NCBI GenBank assembly: GCA_963807735.1
Contig: CAWEDI010000024.1
Span: 496,001 to 560,000 of the forward strand
Source of the DNA: Roseiarcus sp963807735
GTDB lineage: Bacteria > Pseudomonadota > Alphaproteobacteria > Rhizobiales > Beijerinckiaceae
DNA: 64,000 nt
Direction of reading: 5' to 3'
Positions 52,434-62,031 of this stretch are shown in pieces (position 1 is the stretch's first letter; each line of letters starts with the position of its first letter). Below the pieces are notes generated by a model that saw only the letters and a program-made list of their open reading frames with translations, was not told the origin of the DNA and searched no databases. The translations under genes and the position numbers were made by a program.

Positions 52434-53876
52434 TCAGTTCGGCGCGAGAAGCTGCCCGTTCACGCGGATGCCATTGGGCGCGACATATTCAAGGCTCCAG
52501 ACGAGGCGGCCGTCCTCGGTTTTGGCGAGACCTCGCGCGAAGGTGGCCAGATAGAGCAGCTGCTGGGCGCTCGGCTGGGTCTCGCTGGCCTTGGCGAGCG
52601 TCTCCATCAGCTTGTCGAGGTCGCTAACTGTCACCTTGGCCTGCGCTTCGGGCCCGTCTTCGCCGAATGTCGCGTCACCCTCGAAGGTCGCATCGCCTAG
52701 CGGCGTCGCCAGCCGCGTTTCGCTGACCGCGATGTGGGGGCGCCCTGCGACCAGGGTTTGCAGGATTTGCGCCTTCGCGTCGTCGCCGAGCTTGCCGGAT
52801 TGGAGGAACTGCTCGTCGTCCAGCGCCAGGCGGGCGGCGCGATCGAGGCCGCTAACGCCAGTCGCAAGTTGAAACTTGAACGAGACCGGCCAGATAGCCT
52901 TCGTCCAGTCCGGAGCCGCCTCGACATCGACCGTCAGTTCCTCGACCGCAAACCCCAGCGCGGCGGACGACTGTTCGAGGAGCCCGGTGATCCTGACCTG
53001 CTCGTCCGCCGATTTCGCGTGGACCCCGCCGCCAGGAAATGCGAAACCGGCGTCGTCGAGATGGAATTGGCCGGTGATCTCCTTCCACAACGGCAATAGC
53101 GCGGCGAGCTTCGGCCGCAATTCGTCCGCCGATGGGAGCCTGTCGCTGTTGTGGGCGACGAGAAACCGCCATAGATCGCCGAACGCCTTGGCGCGGAGGT
53201 CGGCGATGGCGCTCTCCCCGGTGGCGGCGCCTTGTCGGGTTTCGTTCGCCGCCGCCTCGTCGCCGTCCTCGCCGACGATCGCCGTCTTTTGGGCCGCTGA
53301 AACCATCGATTGCGACGCGCGGACATCGACGCTGTCCGGCGCGTCGCCGGGCTTCACCCTAAGTTCGCCGGCTACGCCGTCCTCTGACAGCATGACGTGC
53401 CGGTCATCGCCTGTCGTCTTGGTTTTCAGGTCGAGCTTGAACGCGCCGAGGCTGACCTTACTGCGAAAGAATTCGGGCGCCGTCGGATCGAACAGACCGT
53501 CGAAACGGAAGCCGTCGAACGCCGCCGTTCCCCCCTCGCCGCGGCTTGACCCGACCGTCAGGCTCGGCAAGCGCGAAGCGCGCGCGAGCCAGCCGCCGTC
53601 CAGCGTCGGCGTGATGCGGTAGACGAGCGGCGGCGCCTCGACGTTCGACGGCCCGTCCATCGCGGCGATCGCCTTGCCGATGTCCCAGGAGACGACGTAG
53701 TCGTCACCGTCGGGGGCGACGGTGACGACGCCGTTGGCGACGACCGCGGGGCCGAAATAGGCGGCGTAGGCGGCGGCGATCGCCTTCGCGCCATCCGGCG
53801 TCGCGGGCTCGGCCGCCGCGGCAGCGACGCCGAGCCAAAGCAGCGCCGCGGCGTTGGCGAACAAGCGTCGACGCAT
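52434..53876 (-). CDS. Exported protein of unknown function, possibly DUF2125-like
   Basis: A 480-residue protein with a signal peptide (LFANAAALLWLGVAAAAA) and no other membrane helix. The body is mostly beta with repeated statements of the type GDATFEGDATFGEDG and LTVDVEAAPDWTK, resembling periplasmic DUF2125-type proteins, though I am not sure of the family. ATG 53876 gives a normal signal peptide; a start at 53921 adds an unlikely 15 residues. It converges with the secretion operon, 14 bases from its last stop. Confidence 0.7.
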   Translation of the reverse strand: MRRRLFANAAALLWLGVAAAAAEPATPDGAKAIAAAYAAYFGPAVVANGVVTVAPDGDDYVVSWDIGKAIAAMDGPSNVEAPPLVYRITPTLDGGWLARASRLPSLTVGSSRGEGGTAAFDGFRFDGLFDPTAPEFFRSKVSLGAFKLDLKTKTTGDDRHVMLSEDGVAGELRVKPGDAPDSVDVRASQSMVSAAQKTAIVGEDGDEAAANETRQGAATGESAIADLRAKAFGDLWRFLVAHNSDRLPSADELRPKLAALLPLWKEITGQFHLDDAGFAFPGGGVHAKSADEQVRITGLLEQSSAALGFAVEELTVDVEAAPDWTKAIWPVSFKFQLATGVSGLDRAARLALDDEQFLQSGKLGDDAKAQILQTLVAGRPHIAVSETRLATPLGDATFEGDATFGEDGPEAQAKVTVSDLDKLMETLAKASETQPSAQQLLYLATFARGLAKTEDGRLVWSLEYVAPNGIRVNGQLLAPN

Positions 53877-53977
53877 GGCGATTCTCTCCGGCGTTTGACT
53901 AGCGACGCGCCGCCTGAACAATAGCGCGTCCGGCGCGTTCGCCGTCCACTTTTTTGTCCTTGCAGAGAGGCGTCATT

Positions 53978-54988
53978 ATGAAAGCGATCCTTAAAGGCCT
54001 TGCGGCGGCTGCGCTGGCGCTCGGCGCGACGGCGGCCTCTGCCGGCACGCTCGACACGATCCGCGCCCGCGGACAATTGATATGCGGCGCCAATCCCGGC
54101 CTCGCCGGCTTCGGACTGCCCGACGATCACGGCGTCTACAAGGGCCTAGACGTCGACGAATGCCGCGCGCTCGCCGCCGCGATCTTCGGCGATCCCGACA
54201 AGATCAAATATCTGCCGATCAACGCCAAGGACCGGCCGACAATTCTCGCCTCCGGCGAGATCGACGTGCTGATCCGCAACACCACCTGGACGATGTCGCG
54301 CGAGACCGGCGGCATGTTCTTCACCGGCGTCAACTATTACGACGGCCAGGGCTTCATCGTGCGCAAGAAGCTCGGCGTCGATAGCGCGCTGAAGCTCGAC
54401 GGCGCCTCGGTCTGCGTGCAGCAGGGCACGACGACGGAGCTCAACCTCGCCGACTTCTTCCGCGCCCACAACATCAAGTTCGAGCCGGTCGTGTTCGCCA
54501 CCGACGACGAGACGGTGAAGGCCTACGACACCGGCCGCTGCGACGCCTACACCACCGACGCCTCCGGGCTCTACGCGGAGCGGCTGAAGCTCGCCGTGCC
54601 CGATGATCATGTCGTGCTGGGCGACATCATCTCGAAAGAGCCGCTTGGCCCGTCCGTGCGGCCCGACGACGTCAAATGGTTCGAGATCGTGCAGTGGACG
54701 CATTTCGCGCTGGTGACGGCGGAAGAACTCGGCGTCACCCAGGCCAATGTCGACGAGATGCTGAAATCGCCGAAGCCGGACGTGCGTCGGTTGCTCGGCG
54801 TCGAGGGCGATTTCGGCAAGGGACTCGGGCTCAGCAACGATTGGGCGTATCACATCATCAAGGCGGTCGGGAACTACGGCGAGTCGTTTGAGCGCAACGT
54901 CGGCATGGCCTCGCCAATCAAGATCAAGCGCGGGCTCAACGCGCTGTGGACCAACGGCGGCCTGCAATACGCGCCGCCGATCCGCTAG
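53978..54988 (+). CDS. Polar amino-acid ABC transporter substrate-binding protein (AapJ/BztA type)
   Basis: Periplasmic binding protein of 336 residues with signal peptide ending ASAG. The family 3 solute-binding fold is plain: TLDTIRARGQLICGANPGLAGFG, LDVDECRALAAAIFGD, DVLIRNTTWTMSRE and VCVQQGTTTELNLADFF; these agree with AapJ/BztA, which bind glutamate, glutamine and related amino acids. ATG 53978 follows AGAGAGG. No permease or ATPase gene is adjacent, so it is an orphan that must work with a transporter encoded elsewhere. Confidence 0.9.
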   Translation: MKAILKGLAAAALALGATAASAGTLDTIRARGQLICGANPGLAGFGLPDDHGVYKGLDVDECRALAAAIFGDPDKIKYLPINAKDRPTILASGEIDVLIRNTTWTMSRETGGMFFTGVNYYDGQGFIVRKKLGVDSALKLDGASVCVQQGTTTELNLADFFRAHNIKFEPVVFATDDETVKAYDTGRCDAYTTDASGLYAERLKLAVPDDHVVLGDIISKEPLGPSVRPDDVKWFEIVQWTHFALVTAEELGVTQANVDEMLKSPKPDVRRLLGVEGDFGKGLGLSNDWAYHIIKAVGNYGESFERNVGMASPIKIKRGLNALWTNGGLQYAPPIR

Positions 54989-54990
54989 CC

Positions 54991-55524
54991 TCATTCGGCG
55001 GCCGCGAAGGCGACCTTGATCGTGGTGGTGGCGACGTCGGTCACCTGCACCAACACGAGGTCGCCGGTCCCCAGGTCGTAGCGGGCGCTGACGCGCGCGT
55101 CCTCGCAGTGGGGCGCGTTTGACGTCGCCAGCGCCTTGATTCGCGTGCCGTTCTCGAAGACATCGACGTGCCCGGTTTGCGATAGCGTCACTTCATAGAC
55201 TCCGGGCTTGGGTACGCCGAAGAACGTAATCTCGCCGGCGTAGCTCTTGGCCTGCGGCGGGATCGACGGCGGCAAGAAGAATTGCACGTCCTTCAGCGGC
55301 TTCAGCGTGAGGTCCACCGCGCGATCAATCCTCCGCATACGCTCGCCCGAAGGTCGGTGCGGCAAATTCTTGTCGGCGAACCAATTCTGCTCGCGCTTGA
55401 CCGACCAGCCGATTTTGTCGCAGCCGTCGTCGGCGCGGGCGCACGGGCTGAGCGCCACAAGCGCCAACGCCAAACCCAGCGCCCGCTTTACCGATCGCGG
55501 CGTTCGCGACGATGTCCCGCGCAT
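54991..55524 (-). CDS. Exported hypothetical protein
   Basis: A 177-residue protein with a positively charged start and signal peptide (ALGLALALVALSPCARA). The mature part has two cysteines (DGCDKIGW; APHCEDARV) that could form a disulfide, and a beta-rich C-terminal half (GVYEVTLSQTGHVDVFENG) resembling a small jelly-roll or C2-like domain. I do not recognise the family. It converges with the amino-acid binding protein (2-base gap). Confidence 0.7.
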   Translation of the reverse strand: MRGTSSRTPRSVKRALGLALALVALSPCARADDGCDKIGWSVKREQNWFADKNLPHRPSGERMRRIDRAVDLTLKPLKDVQFFLPPSIPPQAKSYAGEITFFGVPKPGVYEVTLSQTGHVDVFENGTRIKALATSNAPHCEDARVSARYDLGTGDLVLVQVTDVATTTIKVAFAAAE

Positions 55525-55671
55525 CTTCCTCTCCCACTTTTTCTGCCGTCTCCGAGAGAAACTACGCGCGTCCGCCGTACGATCAACTAAATAAAGTAGA
55601 GAACGTTGGCGTCCGCCGCCGGCGGTCCCGGCGCTTTCGATCGGCCCGATTCATGATAGATCACAGATTCC

Positions 55672-56604
55672 ATGAGCCAGTTCGATCATTTGGATCTCGA
55701 CGGCCATGCGCTGCGGCTGTTCGTCGCCGTGCTCGAGGAAGGCTCGGTCAGCGGGGCCGCGACGCGGCTCGGCGTGACCCAGTCCGCCGTCAGCCACGCG
55801 CTGACCAAACTGCGAGCGATCCTGCATGATCCGCTGTTCGTCAAATCCGGCCGCGGCATTGTCGCAACCGCGCACGCCGAGGCGCTCGCCGACCCGGCGC
55901 GACGGCTGATCGGCGACCTGAGGGAGTTTTCGCGCGGCGTCGAGTTCGAGCCGCGCTCGACGCCGCTCGCGCTGACGATCGCCGCCAACGATCTGCAACG
56001 CGATCTCGTGCTGCCCGGGCTGCTCGCCGCCTTGCAGCAGAGTTTCGCCAGCGTCGTGTTGCGGATCGTCCCGTCCGATCAGCCGACGCCCGATATGCTG
56101 CGCGAGGAGCGTTGCGATCTGGTGATCTCGCCGTTCCCGCCCGAGGGCGTCGACATCCTGCAAAAGCGCCTGTTCGGCGCCGAATATGTTTGTTTCTACG
56201 ATGCGACGGCGCGCGGGGCGCCGCGCGACGCCGCGGATTATTTCGCCGCCGATCACGTAACGGTCGTCTACACGAGCCGGGTCGGCCTGAGCTTCGATCG
56301 GGCGATGGAGGCGGCCGGCCACGCGCGCCGTTTTGTAATCAGCGTCCCGAATTTTGCCGGCGCGCCGGCCTTTCTCAGGGGCACGCCGCGGCTGGCGACG
56401 CTGCCGAACGGGCTCGCCGTCAGCGTCATGCGCGGCTTTGCGTCGAGCCCGTTGCCGGTGCGTGTCGAAGAGGCGTCGTTCGCGATGTACATGGCCTGGC
56501 ATCGCCGCCATGCGCTCGATCCCGCGCATCGGCTGGTGCGGGAGGCGCTGACGAAGGAGGCGAACAAGATCGCGCGAGGCCGGCGCGGGAAACCGTTGCG
56601 ATGA
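55672..56604 (+). CDS. LysR family regulator (NodD-like branch)
   Basis: A 310-residue LysR-type protein. The winged helix (about 10-70: LRLFVAVLEEGSVSGAATRLG, HALTKLRAILHDPLFVKSGRG) has the DPLFV-R motif of the NodD/LinR branch, and the effector domain starts about 95 (LALTIAANDLQRDLVLPGL). It is divergent from the exported hypothetical gene across 147 bases. Its target is unknown. It differs clearly from the two LysR proteins of the purine region. Confidence 0.9.
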   Translation: MSQFDHLDLDGHALRLFVAVLEEGSVSGAATRLGVTQSAVSHALTKLRAILHDPLFVKSGRGIVATAHAEALADPARRLIGDLREFSRGVEFEPRSTPLALTIAANDLQRDLVLPGLLAALQQSFASVVLRIVPSDQPTPDMLREERCDLVISPFPPEGVDILQKRLFGAEYVCFYDATARGAPRDAADYFAADHVTVVYTSRVGLSFDRAMEAAGHARRFVISVPNFAGAPAFLRGTPRLATLPNGLAVSVMRGFASSPLPVRVEEASFAMYMAWHRRHALDPAHRLVREALTKEANKIARGRRGKPLR

Positions 56605-56609
56605 AGTGT

Positions 56610-56780
56610 CGTCGTCATGGCGAGCGAAGCGACGCCATCCAGGGCGCCGCCGATGCGGCCCTATCCGACTGACAGACGATCGCCGCACGATGGCTTGCCC
56701 ATGACAGGTTGAGGCGTGGGCAGCCGGGACCGCGCCCCGGATCAAGTCCGGGGACGGCCCCGACGGGATGCGTCAACAAT
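56610..56780. repeat. Intergenic repeat block with inverted repeats
   Basis: Fills the gap between the convergent LysR and sugar-binding-protein genes. It begins with GCGAGCGAAGCGACGCC, shared with the element near 21141, and contains CGCCCCGGATCAAGTCCGGGGACGG-type inverted sequence (CCCCGGA-TCAAG-TCCGGGG) near 56735-56755. No gene is visible in it. The hairpin could stop both transcripts. Confidence 0.65.
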
Positions 56781-56789
56781 CAAACAAGG

Positions 56790-57767
56790 TCAGTTGCCCA
56801 TCATCGACTTCGCATTGTCCGGCGTGATCGCCGTCGTCGGCACGGTGACGACGGTGTCGACCTTGTCGGCGCAATCGACCAGGATCTTCTTCGCCATCTC
56901 GATCGCCTCGGGCCCGCCGGTCGGATAGGTGAAGGTCGCCGACCATTCGCCCTCGGCGACGGCGCGGATGCCGCCCGCCGGTCCGGGCAGGCCGTCGGTG
57001 CCGAGGATCTTGATGTCGCCGTCCTTCTTGCCGGCGCCCTTGGCCGCAAGCCGCGCGCCGGCCGCCATCATGTCGTTGCTGGCGTAGACCGCCTTGATGT
57101 TGGGATGGGCCTGCAGCATCGCGGAAAACGCCGTCTGCGCTTTATCCGGCAGCCAATCGGCGGCCTGCTCGGCGACGACCTGGATCTTGCTGTTGGCCTT
57201 CACGCCGTCCTTGAAGCCGTTGAGCCGCTCGACCGCCGGCGTCGAACTCGGCAAGCCTTCGAGCACCGCGACTTCGCCGCCCTCGGGCAGCAGTTTGTCG
57301 GCGACGTATTTGCCCGCTTCCTGGGCGATCTTGTAATTGTCGCCGCCGATGAACGCCGTGTAGTCCTTGCCGGGCTCGCCGACCGTCTTGCGGTCGAGTT
57401 CGATGACCGGAATGCCCGCCTTCATCGCGCGCGCGACGACCGGCGTCAGCGGCGCCGCCTCGAACGGCGAGATCAGGATCAGGTCGACCTTCTGGGTGAT
57501 GAAATTGTCCATCTGCGAGGTCTGCGTGTTGACGTTGCCGGCGCCGTCGGCGATCTGCAACGTGAACTGCGGAACCTTCTTCGCCGCCGCGGTCAGCTCG
57601 TCGTTGACGTGCTGACGATAGGGCTCCGCGTTGTTGGCCTGGCTGAAGCCGATCACATATTTGTCGTCCTTGCCGCAGTATTTGGCGATCGAAGCGGCGC
57701 TCGCCGCGCCTGACATCAACGCCAGCGCACCTGCGCCGGCGAGGAGCGTTCCCATCGATAATCTCAT
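56790..57767 (-). CDS. Sugar ABC transporter periplasmic binding protein (RbsB/YtfQ type)
   Basis: A 325-residue periplasmic protein with signal peptide ending AASAAS. The type I periplasmic-binding fold of the ribose/galactofuranose group is recognisable in YVIGFSQANNAEPYRQHVN, NVNTQTSQMDNFITQKVDLIL, PVIELDRKTVGEPG and VYASNDMMAAGARLAA. ATG 57767 follows AGGGAG. It is the last gene of the lacI-ATPase-permease-binding-protein run. The FSQANN start resembles YtfQ more than RbsB; the sugar itself cannot be stated. Confidence 0.9.
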   Translation of the reverse strand: MRLSMGTLLAGAGALALMSGAASAASIAKYCGKDDKYVIGFSQANNAEPYRQHVNDELTAAAKKVPQFTLQIADGAGNVNTQTSQMDNFITQKVDLILISPFEAAPLTPVVARAMKAGIPVIELDRKTVGEPGKDYTAFIGGDNYKIAQEAGKYVADKLLPEGGEVAVLEGLPSSTPAVERLNGFKDGVKANSKIQVVAEQAADWLPDKAQTAFSAMLQAHPNIKAVYASNDMMAAGARLAAKGAGKKDGDIKILGTDGLPGPAGGIRAVAEGEWSATFTYPTGGPEAIEMAKKILVDCADKVDTVVTVPTTAITPDNAKSMMGN

Positions 57768-57842
57768 TATCGACTCCCTTTGCTAGTCGCCGGATGACTC
57801 CCAAATAATCCCGGACGGGGACCGGCTTCTCCCGCGGGAAAT

Positions 57843-58883
57843 TCAGCGACCGAAACCCTCTCGGCGACTGACGAGCGATTGCAGCACCGCGGCGAGCACG
57901 ATGATCGCGCCGGTGGCGAGCAATTGCAGCGCCGCGTTGATGTTGTTGAGCTGGAGGATGTTGGCGAGCGCGCCGAGCATCACCGCGCCGGCGACGGTGC
58001 CGATCAGCGAGCCGGCGCCGCCGAACAGGCTGGTGCCGCCGATCACCACCGCGGCGATCGCGGTCAGCTCATAGCCGGTGCCGTCGTTGGCGCTGCCGAA
58101 GTTGAACTGGCCGGCGTGGACGATGCCGGCAATCGCCTGAGACGAGGCCGGTGATGGCGTAGACGGAGATTTTCACCATGCGTGACCGGCACGCCGGACA
58201 GCCGCGCCGCGCGCTCGTTGCCGCCGACGGCGAACACATAGCGGCCGAAGCGGGTGAAGTTCAGCACGAACATCGCGATGGCGGCGACCACCACGAACAC
58301 CAGCGTCGCCACCGGCACGACATTGTTGAACAGCCGGTCGCCGAGGATGGCGAAGATCGGCGGCGCGAGCCCAGGCCCCTCGCCGTAGGAGATGTTGATA
58401 TATTGGTTGTTGGAGATGACCAGCGCGAGCCCGCGCGCCACCTGCAATCCCGCCAGCGTGACGATGAACGGCTCCAGTCGGAACCGCGTCGAGATGAACC
58501 CCTGCGCGGCGCCGAAGGCGGCGCCGCAGGCCATCACGAACAGCACGGTCGGGATCAGCCCCCAGCCCGCCGTGGTCATGATCGTGGCGGTCAGCACGCT
58601 GGAAAGGCTCAGCAGCGCGCCGACGCGAGAGATCGATGCCGGCGGTGATGATGACGAAGGTCATGCCGACCGCGATGATGCCGGTCTCCGACACGGCGCG
58701 CACGATATTGGCCATGTTGTCGGGTTGCAGGAACAGGATCGCGCCGTGCCGGCGCGGCGAGAAGATGACGCCGCCGATCGCCACCACGATCAGGCCGATG
58801 ACGCTCTGAAAGCGCACCGCCACCGCCAGCGGATCGAGACGCGGCAGCGGGCGCGGGGCGTTGGCGCGAACGGCTTCGGTCAT
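57843..58883 (-). CDS. Sugar ABC transporter permease (RbsC type; frame broken by about three extra bases)
   Basis: Inner-membrane channel subunit. RbsC-type features are spread over several frames: MTFVIITAGIDLS, FIVTLAGLQVARGLAL, RYVFAVGGNERAARLSGVPV and VIGGTSLFGGAGSLIGTVAGA. Breaks near 58624, 58190 and 58139 are each explained by one extra base; removing three gives 346 codons, the normal size. ATG 58883 follows GGAGGGG, 11 bases after the ATPase stop. I treat it as functional with sequence errors. Confidence 0.83.
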
Positions 58884-58894
58884 GGTCCCCTCCT

Positions 58895-60421
<1,527 letters not shown>

Positions 60422-60425
<4 letters not shown>

Positions 60426-61423
60426 GGCGGCGCTCCACAGGATTCGCGTTCCACCAGCCTGGTGTTCAGCCGCAACGTGCGGCGCGCGCCGTCGGGGTCG
60501 GCGATGCGCTCCATCAGCAGGAAGGCGGCCTGCTGGCCGATTTCAGCGACCGGCTGGGCGATGAGTGTCAGCCGCGGCTCGAAGAAATCGGCCCATTCGA
60601 AATCGTCGAAGCCGACCAACGAGAGATCCGCCGGAACGCGAAGCCCGAGCGAGCGGATGCCGCTCATGGCGCCGATGGTGGCGAGATTGTTGCCGGTCAC
60701 CAGCGCCGTCGGCCGGTCGGGCCGGTCGAGCAGACGTCGCGTGGCGGCGGCGGCCGAGGGGACAGTGACGTGACCGACGTCGATCAGCGTCTCGTCGCGC
60801 GGAAACCCGAGATCGGCGAGTGCGGCGCGAAAGCCGGCGACGCGTTCCAGCGTGGTCTCGAAACCCGGGGAGCCGCCGACATAACCGATGCGCCGATGCC
60901 CGCGCGCGGCCACCTTGTGCACCACGTCGCGGATCGCCTCGGCATTCTCGACGCCGACCTGGTCGAAATCGTCGTCAGGCGTGCGATCGACGAGCACACA
61001 GGGGGCGCCGCTTTCGGCGAGATAGCGCAATGTGCGCCGTTCCGGGTCGGGGCTCGGGGCGAGGATCAGCCCGTCGACGCGCCGTTGCAGCAGGGCGCGC
61101 ACGACGTCGAATTCGATTTCGGGATCGTCGCGGGTGTCGGTAAGGAACACCATCATGCCGAGACGCGCGCATTCCCGCTCGATAGCGCCGACGATGTCGC
61201 CGAAATAGGGATTGGAGGCGACGGACACCGCAATGCCGACGGAGCGGGTGCGCGAGGTCTTGAGGGCGCGCGCCACGGCGTTGGGGCTGTAGCCGGTCTG
61301 GGCGACGATTTCGCGCACCGCCAGCGCGGTGGCCGGCGCGACCCGACGGGTGCCGTTTAAGACGTGCGAGACCGTCGAAACGGAGACGTTCGCTTGACGC
61401 GCGATATCGACGATCGTCGTCAA
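60422..61423 (-). CDS. LacI family transcriptional regulator
   Basis: A 333-residue repressor. The HTH is at the extreme N-terminus (TTIVDIARQANVSVSTVSHVLNG) with the hinge RALKTSRTRSVGIAV, and a ribose-binding-like effector domain follows (NPYFGDIVGAIE, VDGLILAPS, GYVGGSPG, SLVGFDDFEWADFFEP). The TTG start at 61423 is chosen because GGGAGGG stands just before it and it yields the canonical LacI N-terminus; an ATG at 61459 would add 12 residues. It overlaps the ATPase start, so it represses its own operon, probably released by the transported sugar. Confidence 0.9.
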
Positions 61424-61479
61424 AGCGGCCCTCCCGTCGCGGAACTTCGTCCGATCCATCCAAGGTGGCACATCGAAAT

Positions 61480-61493
61480 CGTTTGCGCAAACG
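61480..61493. promoter_or_regulatory. Perfect 14-bp palindrome, probable LacI-family operator
   Basis: CGTTTGCGCAAACG is fully symmetrical with a central CG, the usual form of LacI/GalR-family operators. It lies 57 bases before the TTG start of the regulator, in the only gap upstream of the regulator-importer operon, which fits self-repression. Confidence 0.8.
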
Positions 61494-61656
61494 TTTTCCA
61501 AGCGTTGAAGACTGCGTTTACTGTTCGTTATTCGCCATCGACTATCGTTTCGCTCGCGTTGCCGCGTGGCGACGAGCGCGCCTGCATGATGCGGTCGTTC
61601 CCTTTTCGGCTAAGCCGGCATGACGCCCGCATCGCCCGGACCGTCGCGGCGCTCCC

Positions 61657-62031
61657 TTGATAGCCAAGGCCAACAACCCCGATACGTCGCCGCCCCTGCG
61701 TCGCGCGCTTTTGCGCGCGGCGATTTGGGCGCCGATGGCCGCGCTGTCGCTTGCTGGCGTGATCGTCGCTGCGGACGTGAAGTTCGACGCCGCCAACTCC
61801 AAGCAGGTCGTCGCGGTGTTTCCGCCGTGGTGGTCGCGCGAGCGCGCGCTGGCCGCGGCGAGCGAGACGGCGGCGGTCTCAGGCGTCGGCCCGGCAGGAT
61901 TTGCGGTCGGAGTAGTCTCCGACCGGCCTGATCTGCGTCAGGAGTTGCGTCGGCGCGGCGCGCTCTGGGTGGTTGACGGCCACGCCTTCGTCACCTGTTT
62001 CCTATCCCGTGAGAGCGTCGCACAGCCATGA
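61657..62031 (+). CDS. Small single-pass membrane protein of unknown function
   Basis: A 124-residue protein with one N-terminal membrane helix (AAIWAPMAALSLAGVIVAA) and a periplasmic tail of about 75 residues (VVAVFPPWWSRERALAAA, GALWVVDGHAFVTCFL). I do not recognise a family. The TTG start at 61657 has no strong alternative. Its stop overlaps the chemoreceptor ATG (ATGA), so the two proteins are made together; a role in sensing or in the receptor's membrane complex is possible. Confidence 0.65.
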   Translation: MIAKANNPDTSPPLRRALLRAAIWAPMAALSLAGVIVAADVKFDAANSKQVVAVFPPWWSRERALAAASETAAVSGVGPAGFAVGVVSDRPDLRQELRRRGALWVVDGHAFVTCFLSRESVAQP

